Assembly (NCBI GenBank): GCA_964401835.1
Contig: CAYNZP010000003.1
Coordinates: forward strand, 124,001 to 188,000
Length of the DNA: 64,000 nt
Direction: 5' to 3'
Source of the DNA: CAYNZP01 sp964401835
Lineage (GTDB): Bacteria > Planctomycetota > Phycisphaerae > SM23-33
Part shown: positions 31,676 to 42,411 of the stretch, in pieces
Numbering within the stretch: the stretch's first letter is position 1
Layout: the number at the start of each line of letters is the position of its first letter
The notes under the pieces: generated by a model
Database searches by the model: none
Seen by the model: only the letters and a program-made list of their open reading frames with translations
What the model was told of the DNA's origin: nothing
Position numbers and translations under genes: made by a program

Positions 31676-32737
31676 TTACTGGGCAGCTTTCATTTCCAGC
31701 ATATGCGGAGCTGCTTTTTCCAGTATGCCTGTTTTGATTTCCTCAATCAGGTCCTGGTTTTCCTTGAGGAACCGCTTGGAATTTTCACGCCCCTGGCCCA
31801 GCCGGACATCGCCACAGCTGAACCATGCCCCCTGCTTATCGACAATTCCATTCTCGACGGCCAAATCCAGCAGGTCGCCCTCATAGCTGATGCCTTCGTT
31901 AAACATAATGTCAAATTCAGCTGTTCTAAACGGCGGCGCGACTTTATTTTTTACAACACGCGCCCTGACATGCGAACCGACTGGCTGGTCGCCTTCCTTG
32001 ATGGTACTTACACGGCGAACGTCGATACGGACCGAACTGTAAAACTTAAGCGCCCTTCCGCCCGGTGTAGTTTCTGGGTTACCGAACATCACGCCGATCT
32101 TCATGCGTATCTGGTTGATAAAGATCACGCATGTGCGCGACTTTGCTATCGCGCCGACAAGCTTCCGCATTGCCTGGCTCATCAGGCGGGCCTGCAAGCC
32201 GACATGGGTAGCGCCCATCTCGCCTTCTATCTCAGCCCGCGGAATAAGAGCCGCCACAGAATCCACCACGATAACGTCCACCGCATTCGAGCGAACCAGA
32301 AGTTCGCAAATCTCCAGAGCCTGCTCCCCCGTGTCAGGCTGGGAGATTAAAAGTTCTTCGATATTCACGCCGAGTTTTTTCGCCCAGGTCGGGTCCATGG
32401 CATGCTCGGCGTCTATGAAGGCTGCAACTCCGCCGTTCTTTTGTGCACTGGCAACTACATGAAGCGCCAGCGTCGTCTTGCCGGAACCCTCCGGCCCGAA
32501 AAGTTCACAAATCCTGCCGCTTGGTACTCCCTGGCCACCCAAGGCCATATCCAGACTCAACGCCCCGGTGGAAATACCGGACACCGACTTAACCTGATCT
32601 TCAGCCAGTTTCATTATGCTGCCCGTGCCGAAGTTCTTTTCTATCTGCTTAAGGGCCGCGTCCAGGGCCTGTTCCCGCTTTGCACCTGTTTCCGGTTTAC
32701 TTAGCTTTGTGCTTTTCTTACTCGCAGCTTTTGCCAT
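31676..32737 (-). CDS. recA: Recombinase RecA
   Basis: 353 residues. It coats single-stranded DNA, catalyses strand exchange and triggers the SOS response. Walker A is GPEGSGKTTLALH, and the catalytic Glu lies in IDAEHAMDP. The L1 region reads PRAEIEGEMGATHVGLQARL and the L2 region lies in NQIRMKIGVMFGNPETTPGG. The N-terminus has a Lys/Ser-rich tail of about 25 residues. The extreme C-terminus is only weakly acidic, unlike E. coli RecA. It has its own promoter candidate and terminator, so it is probably monocistronic. Confidence 0.98.
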   Translation of the reverse strand: MAKAASKKSTKLSKPETGAKREQALDAALKQIEKNFGTGSIMKLAEDQVKSVSGISTGALSLDMALGGQGVPSGRICELFGPEGSGKTTLALHVVASAQKNGGVAAFIDAEHAMDPTWAKKLGVNIEELLISQPDTGEQALEICELLVRSNAVDVIVVDSVAALIPRAEIEGEMGATHVGLQARLMSQAMRKLVGAIAKSRTCVIFINQIRMKIGVMFGNPETTPGGRALKFYSSVRIDVRRVSTIKEGDQPVGSHVRARVVKNKVAPPFRTAEFDIMFNEGISYEGDLLDLAVENGIVDKQGAWFSCGDVRLGQGRENSKRFLKENQDLIEEIKTGILEKAAPHMLEMKAAQ

Positions 32738-32779
32738 CGAATTCTCCCTGAACTAAACCATAACTTCCATGTTTATGAT

Positions 32780-32808
32780 AATGTAAGGTATTTGTTAGGT
32801 ATACGCAA
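32780..32808 (-). promoter_or_regulatory. Candidate recA promoter
   Basis: Reading the reverse strand, TTGCGT (32803-32808), a 17-base spacer and TACATT (32780-32785). A direct repeat of GGTAT with 6 bases between copies lies across the spacer on the + strand and could be a regulator site. No known LexA box was recognised. Confidence 0.4.
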
Positions 32809-32891
32809 TATCCATTTCAAATTTTTTATAAAAGTTTTTTTTACAAGTATTTCGGGCGTAAATCACTCCAGCCCGAAAGACCCGGCAAGGT

Positions 32892-33461
32892 TTATTTCTT
32901 CCCAAGCCCTGCCCGCACTGCCGGCGTATATATTGGCCCAGACGGTGTCAGCCTGCTGCAAAAAACAACCACCTCATCTGTATGCAGCGTACCAAAATTC
33001 TCGCTTTCGAACTGCTGGGCCGAGTCGCGCAGAAGTTCCGGCTTTTTTGTGTATCTGATTCTGCCAAGGGTTATGTGTGGCTTGAAGGATCGGTTCTCCG
33101 CCTTGAAACCGACTTCCCGAAAAGACGCTTCGAGCTTTTCGTACAAGACGGCCATCCGTCCCGTAGCATCCACAGCGTGTGCCCAAAACATACGCACCGG
33201 GCCGCGTAGCGGAAAGGCAGTTACACCGACAACATCAAAATCAAAGGGTTGTATCTTGCCGGCAATTTGCGTCGTTATGTTGCAGACTTCCGGCAGAACC
33301 TCTTCTTCAATGCTTCCTAAAAATTTCAACGTGATGTGCAGCTGCGGCTTATCAACCCATTTTATTTTCGCTGCCTCGGTGTCAAGACGCTGCTGGACCT
33401 GGCAAAGACGGCTGCGGGTTGAATCGTTAAGCTCAATTGCGAGAAATGTCCTTACTGACAT
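32892..33461 (-). CDS. thpR: RNA 2',3'-cyclic phosphodiesterase (LigT/ThpR family)
   Basis: 189 residues. 2H phosphoesterase that opens 2',3'-cyclic phosphate ends of RNA. The N-terminal RTFLAIELNDSTRSRL and the two HxTx active-site motifs, HITLKFLGS near residue 43 and HITLGRIRY near 129, are present at normal spacing. The strand LTPSGPIYTPA near the end is also typical. It follows the PfkB kinase gene by 25 bases on the same strand and gltX lies before that, so a gltX-pfkB-thpR operon is likely. Confidence 0.92.
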   Translation of the reverse strand: MSVRTFLAIELNDSTRSRLCQVQQRLDTEAAKIKWVDKPQLHITLKFLGSIEEEVLPEVCNITTQIAGKIQPFDFDVVGVTAFPLRGPVRMFWAHAVDATGRMAVLYEKLEASFREVGFKAENRSFKPHITLGRIRYTKKPELLRDSAQQFESENFGTLHTDEVVVFCSRLTPSGPIYTPAVRAGLGKK

Positions 33462-33486
33462 AGCTGCACCACTTCTGTATTAACAA

Positions 33487-34392
33487 TTAAAACGTAACAA
33501 GCTTCCTGAAATAATCCATGCGTGAATCGATATCGTCTCGCCTGGTTTCGACGAACTTATTCAACGAGAAATCTTCCAGCACATAGCTGGCGGTTATCGT
33601 TCCGTACGCGATGGCAGCCATGAGCGTTTCTGCGTCCAGCTTATTTACTGCTGCGAGGTGTCCCATCATCGCACCGGCAAAACTGTCGCCAGCACCGGTC
33701 GGGTCGACCACATTTAGCATCGGAAAACTCGGAAGCGCGTAGACGTGCTCATCGAAAAACAGCAGACTGCCGTGTTCGCCCTTCTTGACGACCACGAATT
33801 TTTTGACCTTTTTAACAATCTCCAACCCGGCTGCGACCACGTTCGATATACCGGTCATTAGCTTGGCTTCGGAATCGTTCAATACCAGGCCGTCGATCTG
33901 GCCCAGCAGATTCATGAGCGATTCGTGCTCGGTCTTAATCCACAGATCCATCGTGTCAGCCACCACCAGGGGCGAATCGTTCAGCTGGCCAAGCAGTTCG
34001 GCCTGCAGGGTTGGATGCGTGTTTGCAAGGAAGATATACTTGCTGTCGCGAAATTGCTCGGGAATTGTCGGCCCGCGTTCGGCAAGGACGTTTAAATCGA
34101 CCTCGATGGTATCACGGTTGTTTACGTCATCATGATATTTGCCGTGCCAGCGAAATGTCTTGCTGCCAGCCCGCACTTCCAAACCGGCCATGTCGATATT
34201 CGGGTTATCGGCGACCGGTTTTAGAAAATCTTCCGGGCAATCTTCGCCAACAACCCCGACTAGCCGGACCGGAGCGAAATAGCTGGCTGCGTATGAGAAA
34301 TATATGCTCGAACCGCCGAGAGTATTCTCTGCCTTGCCGGCTGGCGACTCGACGGTGTCTATTCCGATACTTCCAGTAACAAGTAAACTCAT
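33487..34392 (-). CDS. PfkB-family carbohydrate or nucleoside kinase
   Basis: 301 residues. The C-terminal PfkB signature VVDPTGAGDSFAGAMMGH carries the catalytic Asp. The N-terminal sugar-binding motif is seen as GGSSIYFSYAASYFAPVRLVGVVG, given here only by its key parts GGSSIYFS and LVGVVG. No residues pin down ribose, adenosine or fructose as substrate. The family phosphorylates sugars or nucleosides with ATP in the cytosol. It lies eight bases after the gltX stop, an odd partner for a tRNA synthetase, and 25 bases before thpR. Confidence 0.85.
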   Translation of the reverse strand: MSLLVTGSIGIDTVESPAGKAENTLGGSSIYFSYAASYFAPVRLVGVVGEDCPEDFLKPVADNPNIDMAGLEVRAGSKTFRWHGKYHDDVNNRDTIEVDLNVLAERGPTIPEQFRDSKYIFLANTHPTLQAELLGQLNDSPLVVADTMDLWIKTEHESLMNLLGQIDGLVLNDSEAKLMTGISNVVAAGLEIVKKVKKFVVVKKGEHGSLLFFDEHVYALPSFPMLNVVDPTGAGDSFAGAMMGHLAAVNKLDAETLMAAIAYGTITASYVLEDFSLNKFVETRRDDIDSRMDYFRKLVTF

Positions 34393-34400
34393 TTTTTACC

Positions 34401-35858
34401 CTAACTGTTTTTCAATCCAAGACACCTGTCAATTCGGGCGAGTGTCTTTTCCTTACCGAGGAATATAAGCGTATCATAAATCGGCGGGCTTATCGTCGTG
34501 CCCGTCACCGCAACTCGCAGCGGCTGGGCGACCTTGCCCATGCCAAGTTCGTTCGATTCACAATAATCCTTAATCAAGCTCTCGAGAGCTTCAGCGTTCC
34601 AATCGCAGCCGGCGAGTTTTTCCTTAATATCTGCAAGCACGGCGAAAGCTGCGCCTTCGTTTTTCTGCAGAACCTTCTTTACCGCTTTTTCATCGTAATC
34701 GAACGCATCGTCAGCTATGAAAAGTACGCCGCACTTGGCTGGGATATCGGCAAAGGTGCGGAAACCCTTGTTGGCTTTCAGCAGATGCCGCAAAAGTTCT
34801 TCATCATCCGAGGTAATTGGTGTTTCATTAAGCGAGAGATAATCCTTAAAGCCTTCCAGCAGCCTTTCTTCGCTGGCAGCAGCTACAGCGTCGGTATTGA
34901 AGGCTATCAGCTTGTCCCGGTCGAATTTTGCGTTCGTCCTGCCGATTCGCTCCACAGCGAAAAGCTCTACCAGATCGTCCATAGTGAGCTTTTCCTGCTC
35001 CGTTCCCGGGTTCCAACCGAGCAGTGAGATAAAGTTCACCAGCACTTCCGGCAAATAGCCAGCCTTGCGGAACGCGTGAACTTCTACATCGCCGTCGCGT
35101 TTGGAAAGCTTTCGGCCCTTCATGTCCATGATTAAAGGCAAGTGCAGGAATTTGGGCTCGTCAAAACCCAGCGCCTCGCGCAGAGCTGACTGCCGCCAGG
35201 TCTGGCCGAGAAACTCCTGCCCGCGACAAACCAGATTCACGCCCATGAGATGGTCGTCAACCACGTTGGCCAGATAAAAAGTCGGATAGCCGTCAGCCTT
35301 CTGGATGATGAAGTCTTCCATCTCCGTCGTCGGCACGGTCACATCACCGAAGGCCTCATCGTTTACGGTGAAATCCTTATCCGGACAGATGAACCGCACA
35401 ACAACAGGTCTGCCGTCGGAGCGGGCCTTATCCGCGTCTGCCTGTGTGGGCAGATTTTCCGGCCGAGGGTAGCGGAAGCTCTTTTTTTGCTGCTGGGCTT
35501 CCTGGCGCATTGTGTCGAGCTCTTCGGCTGTATCGAATGCGAAATACGCCCTGCCCTGGTCGATGAGTTGGTCGACGTATTTCTTGTAGAGGTCAAGCCG
35601 CTCGGACTGATGGTACGGACCGTTCGAGCCGCCGACTTCAATGCCCTCATCCCATTCGAGCCCCAGCCATCGCATGTCCTGGATTATCTTTTCGACAGCC
35701 GACTCGTCGTGACGGCTGCGGTCGGTATCTTCTATCCGCAACAGGAACGTACCTCTGCTCTGGCGTGCAAGAATGTAACTAATAAGTGCGGTCCGGGCGT
35801 TTCCGACATGCAGCCAGCCGGTTGGGCTCGGGGCAAAACGTGTCTTGAATTTATCCAT
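34401..35858 (-). CDS. gltX: Glutamyl-tRNA synthetase
   Basis: 485 residues. Class I synthetase; charges tRNA-Glu with glutamate. The HIGH-type motif is in APSPTGWLHVGNARTAL and the KMSKS equivalent is GRKLSKRDGDVEV. The Rossmann core also shows RIEDTDRSRHDES, and a helical anticodon-binding domain fills the C-terminal third. I chose the ATG at 35856-35858 (MDKFKTRFAPSPTG). A TTG at 35885 would extend it by nine residues and bury the AAGGAG ribosome binding site. It diverges from glnS, the related synthetase, with 153 bases between starts. Confidence 0.95.
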   Translation of the reverse strand: MDKFKTRFAPSPTGWLHVGNARTALISYILARQSRGTFLLRIEDTDRSRHDESAVEKIIQDMRWLGLEWDEGIEVGGSNGPYHQSERLDLYKKYVDQLIDQGRAYFAFDTAEELDTMRQEAQQQKKSFRYPRPENLPTQADADKARSDGRPVVVRFICPDKDFTVNDEAFGDVTVPTTEMEDFIIQKADGYPTFYLANVVDDHLMGVNLVCRGQEFLGQTWRQSALREALGFDEPKFLHLPLIMDMKGRKLSKRDGDVEVHAFRKAGYLPEVLVNFISLLGWNPGTEQEKLTMDDLVELFAVERIGRTNAKFDRDKLIAFNTDAVAAASEERLLEGFKDYLSLNETPITSDDEELLRHLLKANKGFRTFADIPAKCGVLFIADDAFDYDEKAVKKVLQKNEGAAFAVLADIKEKLAGCDWNAEALESLIKDYCESNELGMGKVAQPLRVAVTGTTISPPIYDTLIFLGKEKTLARIDRCLGLKNS

Positions 35859-36011
35859 CTGTTTGCGACTCTCCTTAAGGTTCAAAACAGTAGGTTAGTT
35901 CGGTATGGCATCTTTTTCAACACGCCTTTGGCTCTAGCTGTTGAGAATTTGGCTCCGTGGGGATAGAATCCGCCCTTTGGACCACTTAAGTAGTATTTGG
36001 ATACGTAAATA

Positions 36012-37730
<1,719 letters not shown>

Positions 37731-37752
37731 ATCATGAATAAGTGAAAATTTT

Positions 37753-37786
37753 AAAAAAAGCCCGGCCAGGACGGTCGGGCTTTTTT
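37753..37786. terminator. Bidirectional intrinsic terminator between glnS and the aldolase gene
   Basis: AAGCCCGGCC and GGTCGGGCTT form a stem with a 5- to 6-base loop, flanked by A-run and T-run on both sides, so it can stop both converging transcripts. Confidence 0.92.
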
Positions 37787-37808
37787 AGTAATCTGTAATT
37801 ATCAGGTA

Positions 37809-38762
37809 TTATTCGGGGTCTTCAATAATCTCTTTGTAGAAATCTACAAAGTCGTGTTTCTTATCGCCGTCCATCCATTCCATGGCAGCAAGCGGATGCT
37901 GATTGCGCACGCCTGTAACCATATAAGGAATATGATAACCCCAGTCGATCTCCTTTTGCAGCGGGAGGATATGCTTGCCAATAACGTCCAGCAGAGGAAC
38001 GATGTTGAATTTCGGATTTTTCAGGAAACCGAACAACAGTTCCAATGGGCAATTTCCAGCTGCCCGGCCAAGACCGTACAGTGTGCCATCGATATAATTT
38101 GCACCCTTAATGATGCCTTCGATGGTATTGGCAAAGGCCAGTTGCTGGTTGTTGTGGAAGTGTACGCCGACTTCTTTTGTCTTGAGGTATTGCTGATACT
38201 TCTCAACTAAAAAGTGCACCTGCTCGCTATAAAGAGCACCAAAGCTATCAACGACGTAAACAGCCTTTGCCTTGGTTTCTTCTTCGATCTGCTGAAGGGC
38301 CTCATCGAGGAAAGGCGAACTCTCGGTGGAAATCGCCATTATATTCACCGAGCATTCGTAGCCCTTTGCATCCGCGTTCTTACAGAGATTGATTGCCTTG
38401 TCCACGTCTTTGACGTAGGTGGCCACGCGAATCATATCTATGACTGACTCGTCACAGGGCAGGATATCGTCAGGATCGGCTTTGTGGGCATCCTGCATGA
38501 CAGCAAGCTTAGTGCTGCCCGGATCGATACCATCGGTGGCTTTGCGGAGCATGTCTTCATCGCAAAAACGCCATGGGCCAAACTCGTCGGGAGAGAACAT
38601 CTTTTTGCTGTTGCGATAGCCGAGTTCGACATAGTCAACTCCGGCTTCACATACAGCCTGGTAAACCGCGCGAACGGTTTCCAAAGTAAAATGAGAATTA
38701 TTGCACAAGCCGCCGTCACGAATCGTACAGTCAATAACTTTAATTTCCGGGCGATACATCAA
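37809..38762 (-). CDS. DRE-TIM metallolyase, HMG-CoA lyase/4-hydroxy-2-oxovalerate aldolase-like
   Basis: 317 residues, TIM barrel. The metal-binding signature VIDCTIRDGGLCNNSHF is at the N-terminus and the paired metal His are in VGVHFHNNQQLAFANTIEG. The motif DYVELGYRNSKKMF follows the first strands. Members cleave or form C-C bonds next to a carboxylate, as in 4-hydroxy-2-oxovalerate aldolase. No partner dehydrogenase, as in aromatic catabolism, is nearby, and some homologues lie in surface-sugar clusters, so the substrate is open. Two Met codons start the frame; the first is used. Confidence 0.82.
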   Translation of the reverse strand: MMYRPEIKVIDCTIRDGGLCNNSHFTLETVRAVYQAVCEAGVDYVELGYRNSKKMFSPDEFGPWRFCDEDMLRKATDGIDPGSTKLAVMQDAHKADPDDILPCDESVIDMIRVATYVKDVDKAINLCKNADAKGYECSVNIMAISTESSPFLDEALQQIEEETKAKAVYVVDSFGALYSEQVHFLVEKYQQYLKTKEVGVHFHNNQQLAFANTIEGIIKGANYIDGTLYGLGRAAGNCPLELLFGFLKNPKFNIVPLLDVIGKHILPLQKEIDWGYHIPYMVTGVRNQHPLAAMEWMDGDKKHDFVDFYKEIIEDPE

Positions 38763-38882
38763 TCTAGCTCCAACCTTTATCCTGCGATCTCGCCATCCTT
38801 ACGGCAAAATCTCGAAACCTAACGAGCCAGACATTTTAACACAAAAAAAACGCATAGCTAGGATAATAATCGGCTGGAAATT

Positions 38883-39071
38883 TCAGTAACAACTCTCAGC
38901 CGGCCAGTTGTCTGCAAAAACGCTTACAACTTCTCGCGTGCAACTGTGTGATTTCTGCTGTGGTTGTGAATGGTGAAATTTAACAAGGGCCTCGTTGGGG
39001 CTGTTTGCATCGATAACAGCCTCACACTGTCTTGGCTTTCCTTTATCACGATAGCGAACTCGGTAAACCAT
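38883..39071 (-). CDS. Small hypothetical protein, 62 residues
   Basis: Unrecognised. The ATG is preceded by a strong ribosome binding site (GGAGGTG on the reverse strand, about seven bases upstream), which argues that it is translated. The sequence is basic at the start (MVYRVRYRDKGKPRQ), has an alternating pattern suggesting beta strands followed by a helix (SPNEALVKFHH), and ends with a Cys-containing stretch. Three Cys are present in all. No signal or membrane segment. The pattern resembles small single-domain YRVR-type proteins but no named family is claimed. It stands alone between the aldolase and the amidase operon. Confidence 0.6.
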   Translation of the reverse strand: MVYRVRYRDKGKPRQCEAVIDANSPNEALVKFHHSQPQQKSHSCTREVVSVFADNWPAESCY

Positions 39072-39219
39072 GTTTACTCACCTCCTCCAATAGCGGAATT
39101 TTCCTGCATTTCAACATAACCGCTTTGCGCCATGCACGGCCCTTTGGGCCCATGAACGTTTTCCTTTACCTTAAGTTCATTAAGATTCAAAAATCCGGCA
39201 GGCAAATCAGGTGGGAATT

Positions 39220-40167
39220 TTATCTATTCAGATAATCAACAATACCTTCAGCCAGTGATACTGCGAGTGCTCGACGATATTTCGGATTACTCAGGCGGGC
39301 AGCCTCATGTCCATTGGAAAGGAACCCCAATTCAACCAGCACAGCCGGGCTGCGAGTACGCACAAGAACGCGATAATCCGCCTTGCGAAGCCCCCTATCT
39401 TGAACACCCATTTGCCCAAAACGTGTAGCGATACGCTTGCCCGCAAGATACGAATTCCACGAACCGGCCTTTGCCATGTAGATGGTAAAACCGCGAGCGG
39501 CATGGTTTTCGGCTGCGTCGGCGTGAATACTCACGAACAAGTCAGGATTGCGCCGGTTAGAAATAGCGGCACGATCGTTCAGTTCTATAAAAATATCGCT
39601 ATCTCGAGTCAGTACCACATCGACACCACGGCTGCCAAGAATCTTTCCAGCCATTCTGGCGACATCCAGATTGACGTCTTTTTCATGCAGGCCGTTTATT
39701 CCCGTTGCCCCGGGGTCCTTACCACCGTGGCCTGGGTCGATAACTACCCGGCCGGTACTCAAGGATTGGGGCATTGTCGGGGCTGGGCCGAATGTTGGTG
39801 GCGTGGGCTGTTTTAATGATGAGCGTATTCGACTTACAAAGGCTTCAGGCAGGAATATCAAATCCCCGGAAGCCACTATCCCCCCTGCCGAACCAATCGG
39901 CTCGCCATTGACATAAACCTTTCCGTTAGGGTCAGGGTAAACGACAACCGTGTTTGCGGAATTGCGAAGTGTGGCGCTATAAGAATTGTAATCATCAATC
40001 CGCAGTCCCAGCCTGCCTGCCAATTGATAGACGCTTATGCTGCTCGATGGAGCCGTAACAAGATGATCGTTGGCATCATGTATGTAACCATTACAGCCGC
40101 CCAGAATAAGCGCAACAAAAAGCAGGAATAAAATCTTCAGCCAGGATTTGAATATATCTTTAAACAT
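39220..40167 (-). CDS. N-acetylmuramoyl-L-alanine amidase, lipoprotein
   Basis: 315 residues. A signal helix (LKILFLLFVALILGGC) ends in a lipobox, so the enzyme is anchored in the envelope. A small N-terminal domain with AGRLGLRIDDYNS and NGEPIGSAGGIVA resembles copper-amine-oxidase-N or substrate-binding modules. The Amidase_3 domain follows with its zinc ligands: IDPGHGGKDPGA, GLHEKDVNL and SIHADAAENH, and the catalytic Glu of VLVELGFLSN. It cuts the peptide stem from peptidoglycan. ATG 40167 overlaps the stop of the 60-residue membrane-protein gene; a TTG at 40176 is the other option. Confidence 0.92.
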   Translation of the reverse strand: MFKDIFKSWLKILFLLFVALILGGCNGYIHDANDHLVTAPSSSISVYQLAGRLGLRIDDYNSYSATLRNSANTVVVYPDPNGKVYVNGEPIGSAGGIVASGDLIFLPEAFVSRIRSSLKQPTPPTFGPAPTMPQSLSTGRVVIDPGHGGKDPGATGINGLHEKDVNLDVARMAGKILGSRGVDVVLTRDSDIFIELNDRAAISNRRNPDLFVSIHADAAENHAARGFTIYMAKAGSWNSYLAGKRIATRFGQMGVQDRGLRKADYRVLVRTRSPAVLVELGFLSNGHEAARLSNPKYRRALAVSLAEGIVDYLNR

Positions 40168-40342
40168 TGCCGGCAATTGCGCAATAGATCAAGAATGCAA
40201 GCCAGAGGACAAAAACTGCACCACATAAAACATACATCCAAACGCGGGGTTTTGGAGTGCGGTCGGGTATGCCGTCAATAACATTGACGGGTTGTGGGCT
40301 CTCCTGGCCTTTTGCGGGTTGGCGTTCCTTGCTCTTGCTCAT
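40160..40342 (-). CDS. Small single-pass membrane protein, 60 residues
   Basis: Unrecognised. Residues 1-33 are hydrophilic and Pro/Lys-rich; residues 34-56 form one hydrophobic helix (VWMYVLCGAVFVLWLAFLIY), leaving only four residues after it. This suggests a cytosolic N-terminus and single span. It overlaps the Minf_1886-type gene by an ATGA and the amidase start by eight bases, so translation is tightly coupled. The overlaps on both sides are the main evidence that it is real. A role linked to the amidase or cell wall is possible but not shown. Confidence 0.75.
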   Translation of the reverse strand: MSKSKERQPAKGQESPQPVNVIDGIPDRTPKPRVWMYVLCGAVFVLWLAFLIYCAIAGNV

Positions 40343-40737
40343 TCCTTGATATCGAATTTCTGCTTAATGTTAAAGGTTTCGTCGAAATTGTATACGTCGC
40401 GAAAATGTTCTATGCTGTCTTCCTCAGTTTTTCGCATGAACTTATTATCAACAAGAAGATAAACCATGTTTCCAAAATCCATGGTCGAATGGATATTCCA
40501 TTTATTCAGTACCGTTTTGGCCAGCATTCCCCATTTGCCTATGGCCTGATCCCGCAGGGCCAAACAGAGATCCTGTCCACTTACATGACGTTGCTGGAGC
40601 AAACCTGCCTCGGGGTCTCCATGAGTTTGTTTAACTGCCCTATTAAGGCTTTCATGCAGAAAAGCGAATGCTTCCAGCGGATATCGGCCGTCTGTCTTGA
40701 TGACTTCTTCCATCGATTTTTCAGGGACTTGCTGCAT
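40339..40737 (-). CDS. Minf_1886 family protein, function unknown
   Basis: 132 residues. The family pattern is recognisable: RYPLEAFAFLHESLNRAV, the highly conserved QQRHVSGQDLCLALRDQAI, then GMLAKTVLNKWNIHSTMDFG and VDNKFMRKTEEDS, ending with YNFDETFN. The protein looks soluble. No biochemical function is established for the family to my knowledge. ATG 40737 lies five bases after the metG stop and its stop overlaps the next gene by an ATGA, so it is the second gene of a metG-led operon. A longer GTG-started frame would overlap metG by 67 bases and is not used. Confidence 0.85.
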   Translation of the reverse strand: MQQVPEKSMEEVIKTDGRYPLEAFAFLHESLNRAVKQTHGDPEAGLLQQRHVSGQDLCLALRDQAIGKWGMLAKTVLNKWNIHSTMDFGNMVYLLVDNKFMRKTEEDSIEHFRDVYNFDETFNIKQKFDIKE

Positions 40738-40742
40738 AGTTG

Positions 40743-42302
40743 TTACTGCTTCCTTGGGAAAAGAGCCTCTCCCTTTCGCGTTTTTGTCCCAGCCGGTAGC
40801 AAACCCCACTTTCCAAGTTCGGAAAGTTTCCCTTGCGGGGCGTCCAGACCCAGTTGGGCAAAACCTCTTTCGGCTGCCTCCGGCATAAACGGCTGCAAGT
40901 ATAGCATTATAATCCGAACGGCCTCTGCGCAGGTATAAAGAATTGTCCCCAACCGCTCTCGCTGAGTTTCGTCTTTGGCCAGCTTGAATGGCTCGGTATT
41001 ATCGATGTACTTGTTCGTCGCAGCTGTAAGTTCAAGAAGCTTGTCCAGATATACGTGGAACTGTAATGAATCCATCATCTGCGAGGTGTTTTGAGTCAAA
41101 TCCTCAGCGGCCAAAACAACCCGCTTTTCTTCCTCGCCAGATTCCGCTGGAGTTGGAACTTCGCCGTCGAAATAGCGGCCGATCATGTTAACAGTGCGTG
41201 AGAGCAGATTTCCGTACCCGTTAGCGAGTTCAGCGTTGTATCGCTGATGAAGCATTTCGCGCGAGAAATCTCCGTCCTGGCCAAATGATACAGATCGCAA
41301 CAGGAAATAACGGTAATAATCGCGACTGTATTCCTGGCAAATTTCATCAATGACTTCTCGGGAGATAAAATTGCCGAGGCTCTTGGACATCTTCTTGCCT
41401 TCGCTGGTCCACCAGCCATGGGCGAAGACGCATTTGGGCAGCGGGATATCAAGGGCAAGCAACATGCAAGGCCAATACACAGCATGGAACCAGAGAATGT
41501 CCTTGCCGATAAGGTGGACATCCGCCGGCCAGTATTTTGAGCACTTACCGTCGCTGGCGTCCGAAACTTCCGGAATACCAAGGGCGGTAATGTAATTGCT
41601 CAAAGCATCGATCCAGACATAAACGAGATGGTCCGGATCATTGGGCATCGGTATGCCCCAGCCCAACAGCTTTTCTTTTGTCCGGGAAATGCACAGGTCT
41701 TCAACTCCAGCAGCGAGTTTGCTGAGAACCTCGTTTCGACGCGCCTCAGGCTGAACAAAGCCGGGATTGGCCTCTATATGTTTAATCAGGGCCGGAACCC
41801 ACTTGCCCAGACGGAAGAAAAAACTCTGCTCGCTGTAGCGAACCAGGGGCTTTCCGCTGATTTCCCCTTTATAATCGTTTTCTCTGGCTGTAGATTCTGT
41901 AACGAAGCCTTCCTCGCCCTCGTCATACCAGCCTTCATATGCACCCAAGTAAATTTCGTCTTTTTCCACCAGCCTGCGTATTAATTCCTGGACACGGATT
42001 TCATGCCGCTGCTGCGATGTGCGGATGAAATCGTCGTTGGTGATATTAAGGTCCTTCCAAAGGTCCTGAAAATGCACAACCACCTCATCGGCAAGAGCCT
42101 TGGGAGTCATATTCCGCTCAGTGGCCGCCTTGCATATCTTTATGCCATGCTCGTCCGTTCCCGTAAGAAAGCGTACATCTCTGCCATCGGCGCGGAAATA
42201 TCTCGCAAGCACGTCGGCGGCAATGGTCGTATACGAATGCCCGATGTGCGGTTTGTCGTTGACGTAGTAAATCGGTGTTGTAACGTAATATTTTTCACTC
42301 AT
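40743..42302 (-). CDS. metG: Methionyl-tRNA synthetase
   Basis: 519 residues, the short form without the C-terminal EMAP dimerisation domain. Class I synthetase motifs: PIYYVNDKPHIGHSYTTIAAD and GKKMSKSLGNFIS. The connective domain (YEGWYDEGEEGFVTES) lacks the CXXC zinc knuckle found in E. coli, as in other zinc-free members. An all-helical anticodon domain follows. ATG 42302 (MSEKYYVTTPIYY) was chosen; a GTG two codons upstream is possible. It leads an operon with the Minf_1886 protein, a small membrane protein and an amidase. Confidence 0.95.
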   Translation of the reverse strand: MSEKYYVTTPIYYVNDKPHIGHSYTTIAADVLARYFRADGRDVRFLTGTDEHGIKICKAATERNMTPKALADEVVVHFQDLWKDLNITNDDFIRTSQQRHEIRVQELIRRLVEKDEIYLGAYEGWYDEGEEGFVTESTARENDYKGEISGKPLVRYSEQSFFFRLGKWVPALIKHIEANPGFVQPEARRNEVLSKLAAGVEDLCISRTKEKLLGWGIPMPNDPDHLVYVWIDALSNYITALGIPEVSDASDGKCSKYWPADVHLIGKDILWFHAVYWPCMLLALDIPLPKCVFAHGWWTSEGKKMSKSLGNFISREVIDEICQEYSRDYYRYFLLRSVSFGQDGDFSREMLHQRYNAELANGYGNLLSRTVNMIGRYFDGEVPTPAESGEEEKRVVLAAEDLTQNTSQMMDSLQFHVYLDKLLELTAATNKYIDNTEPFKLAKDETQRERLGTILYTCAEAVRIIMLYLQPFMPEAAERGFAQLGLDAPQGKLSELGKWGLLPAGTKTRKGEALFPRKQ

Positions 42303-42411
42303 TGACACAGTAGCATCGCCTCTGGTTTTCGAAAATCAAGTCTTAAACACTCAGGAGAGCCCCTTTCTACCAAATAAAAGCGGCTTATGGGATATCTTGA
42401 TTAAAAAAGTT

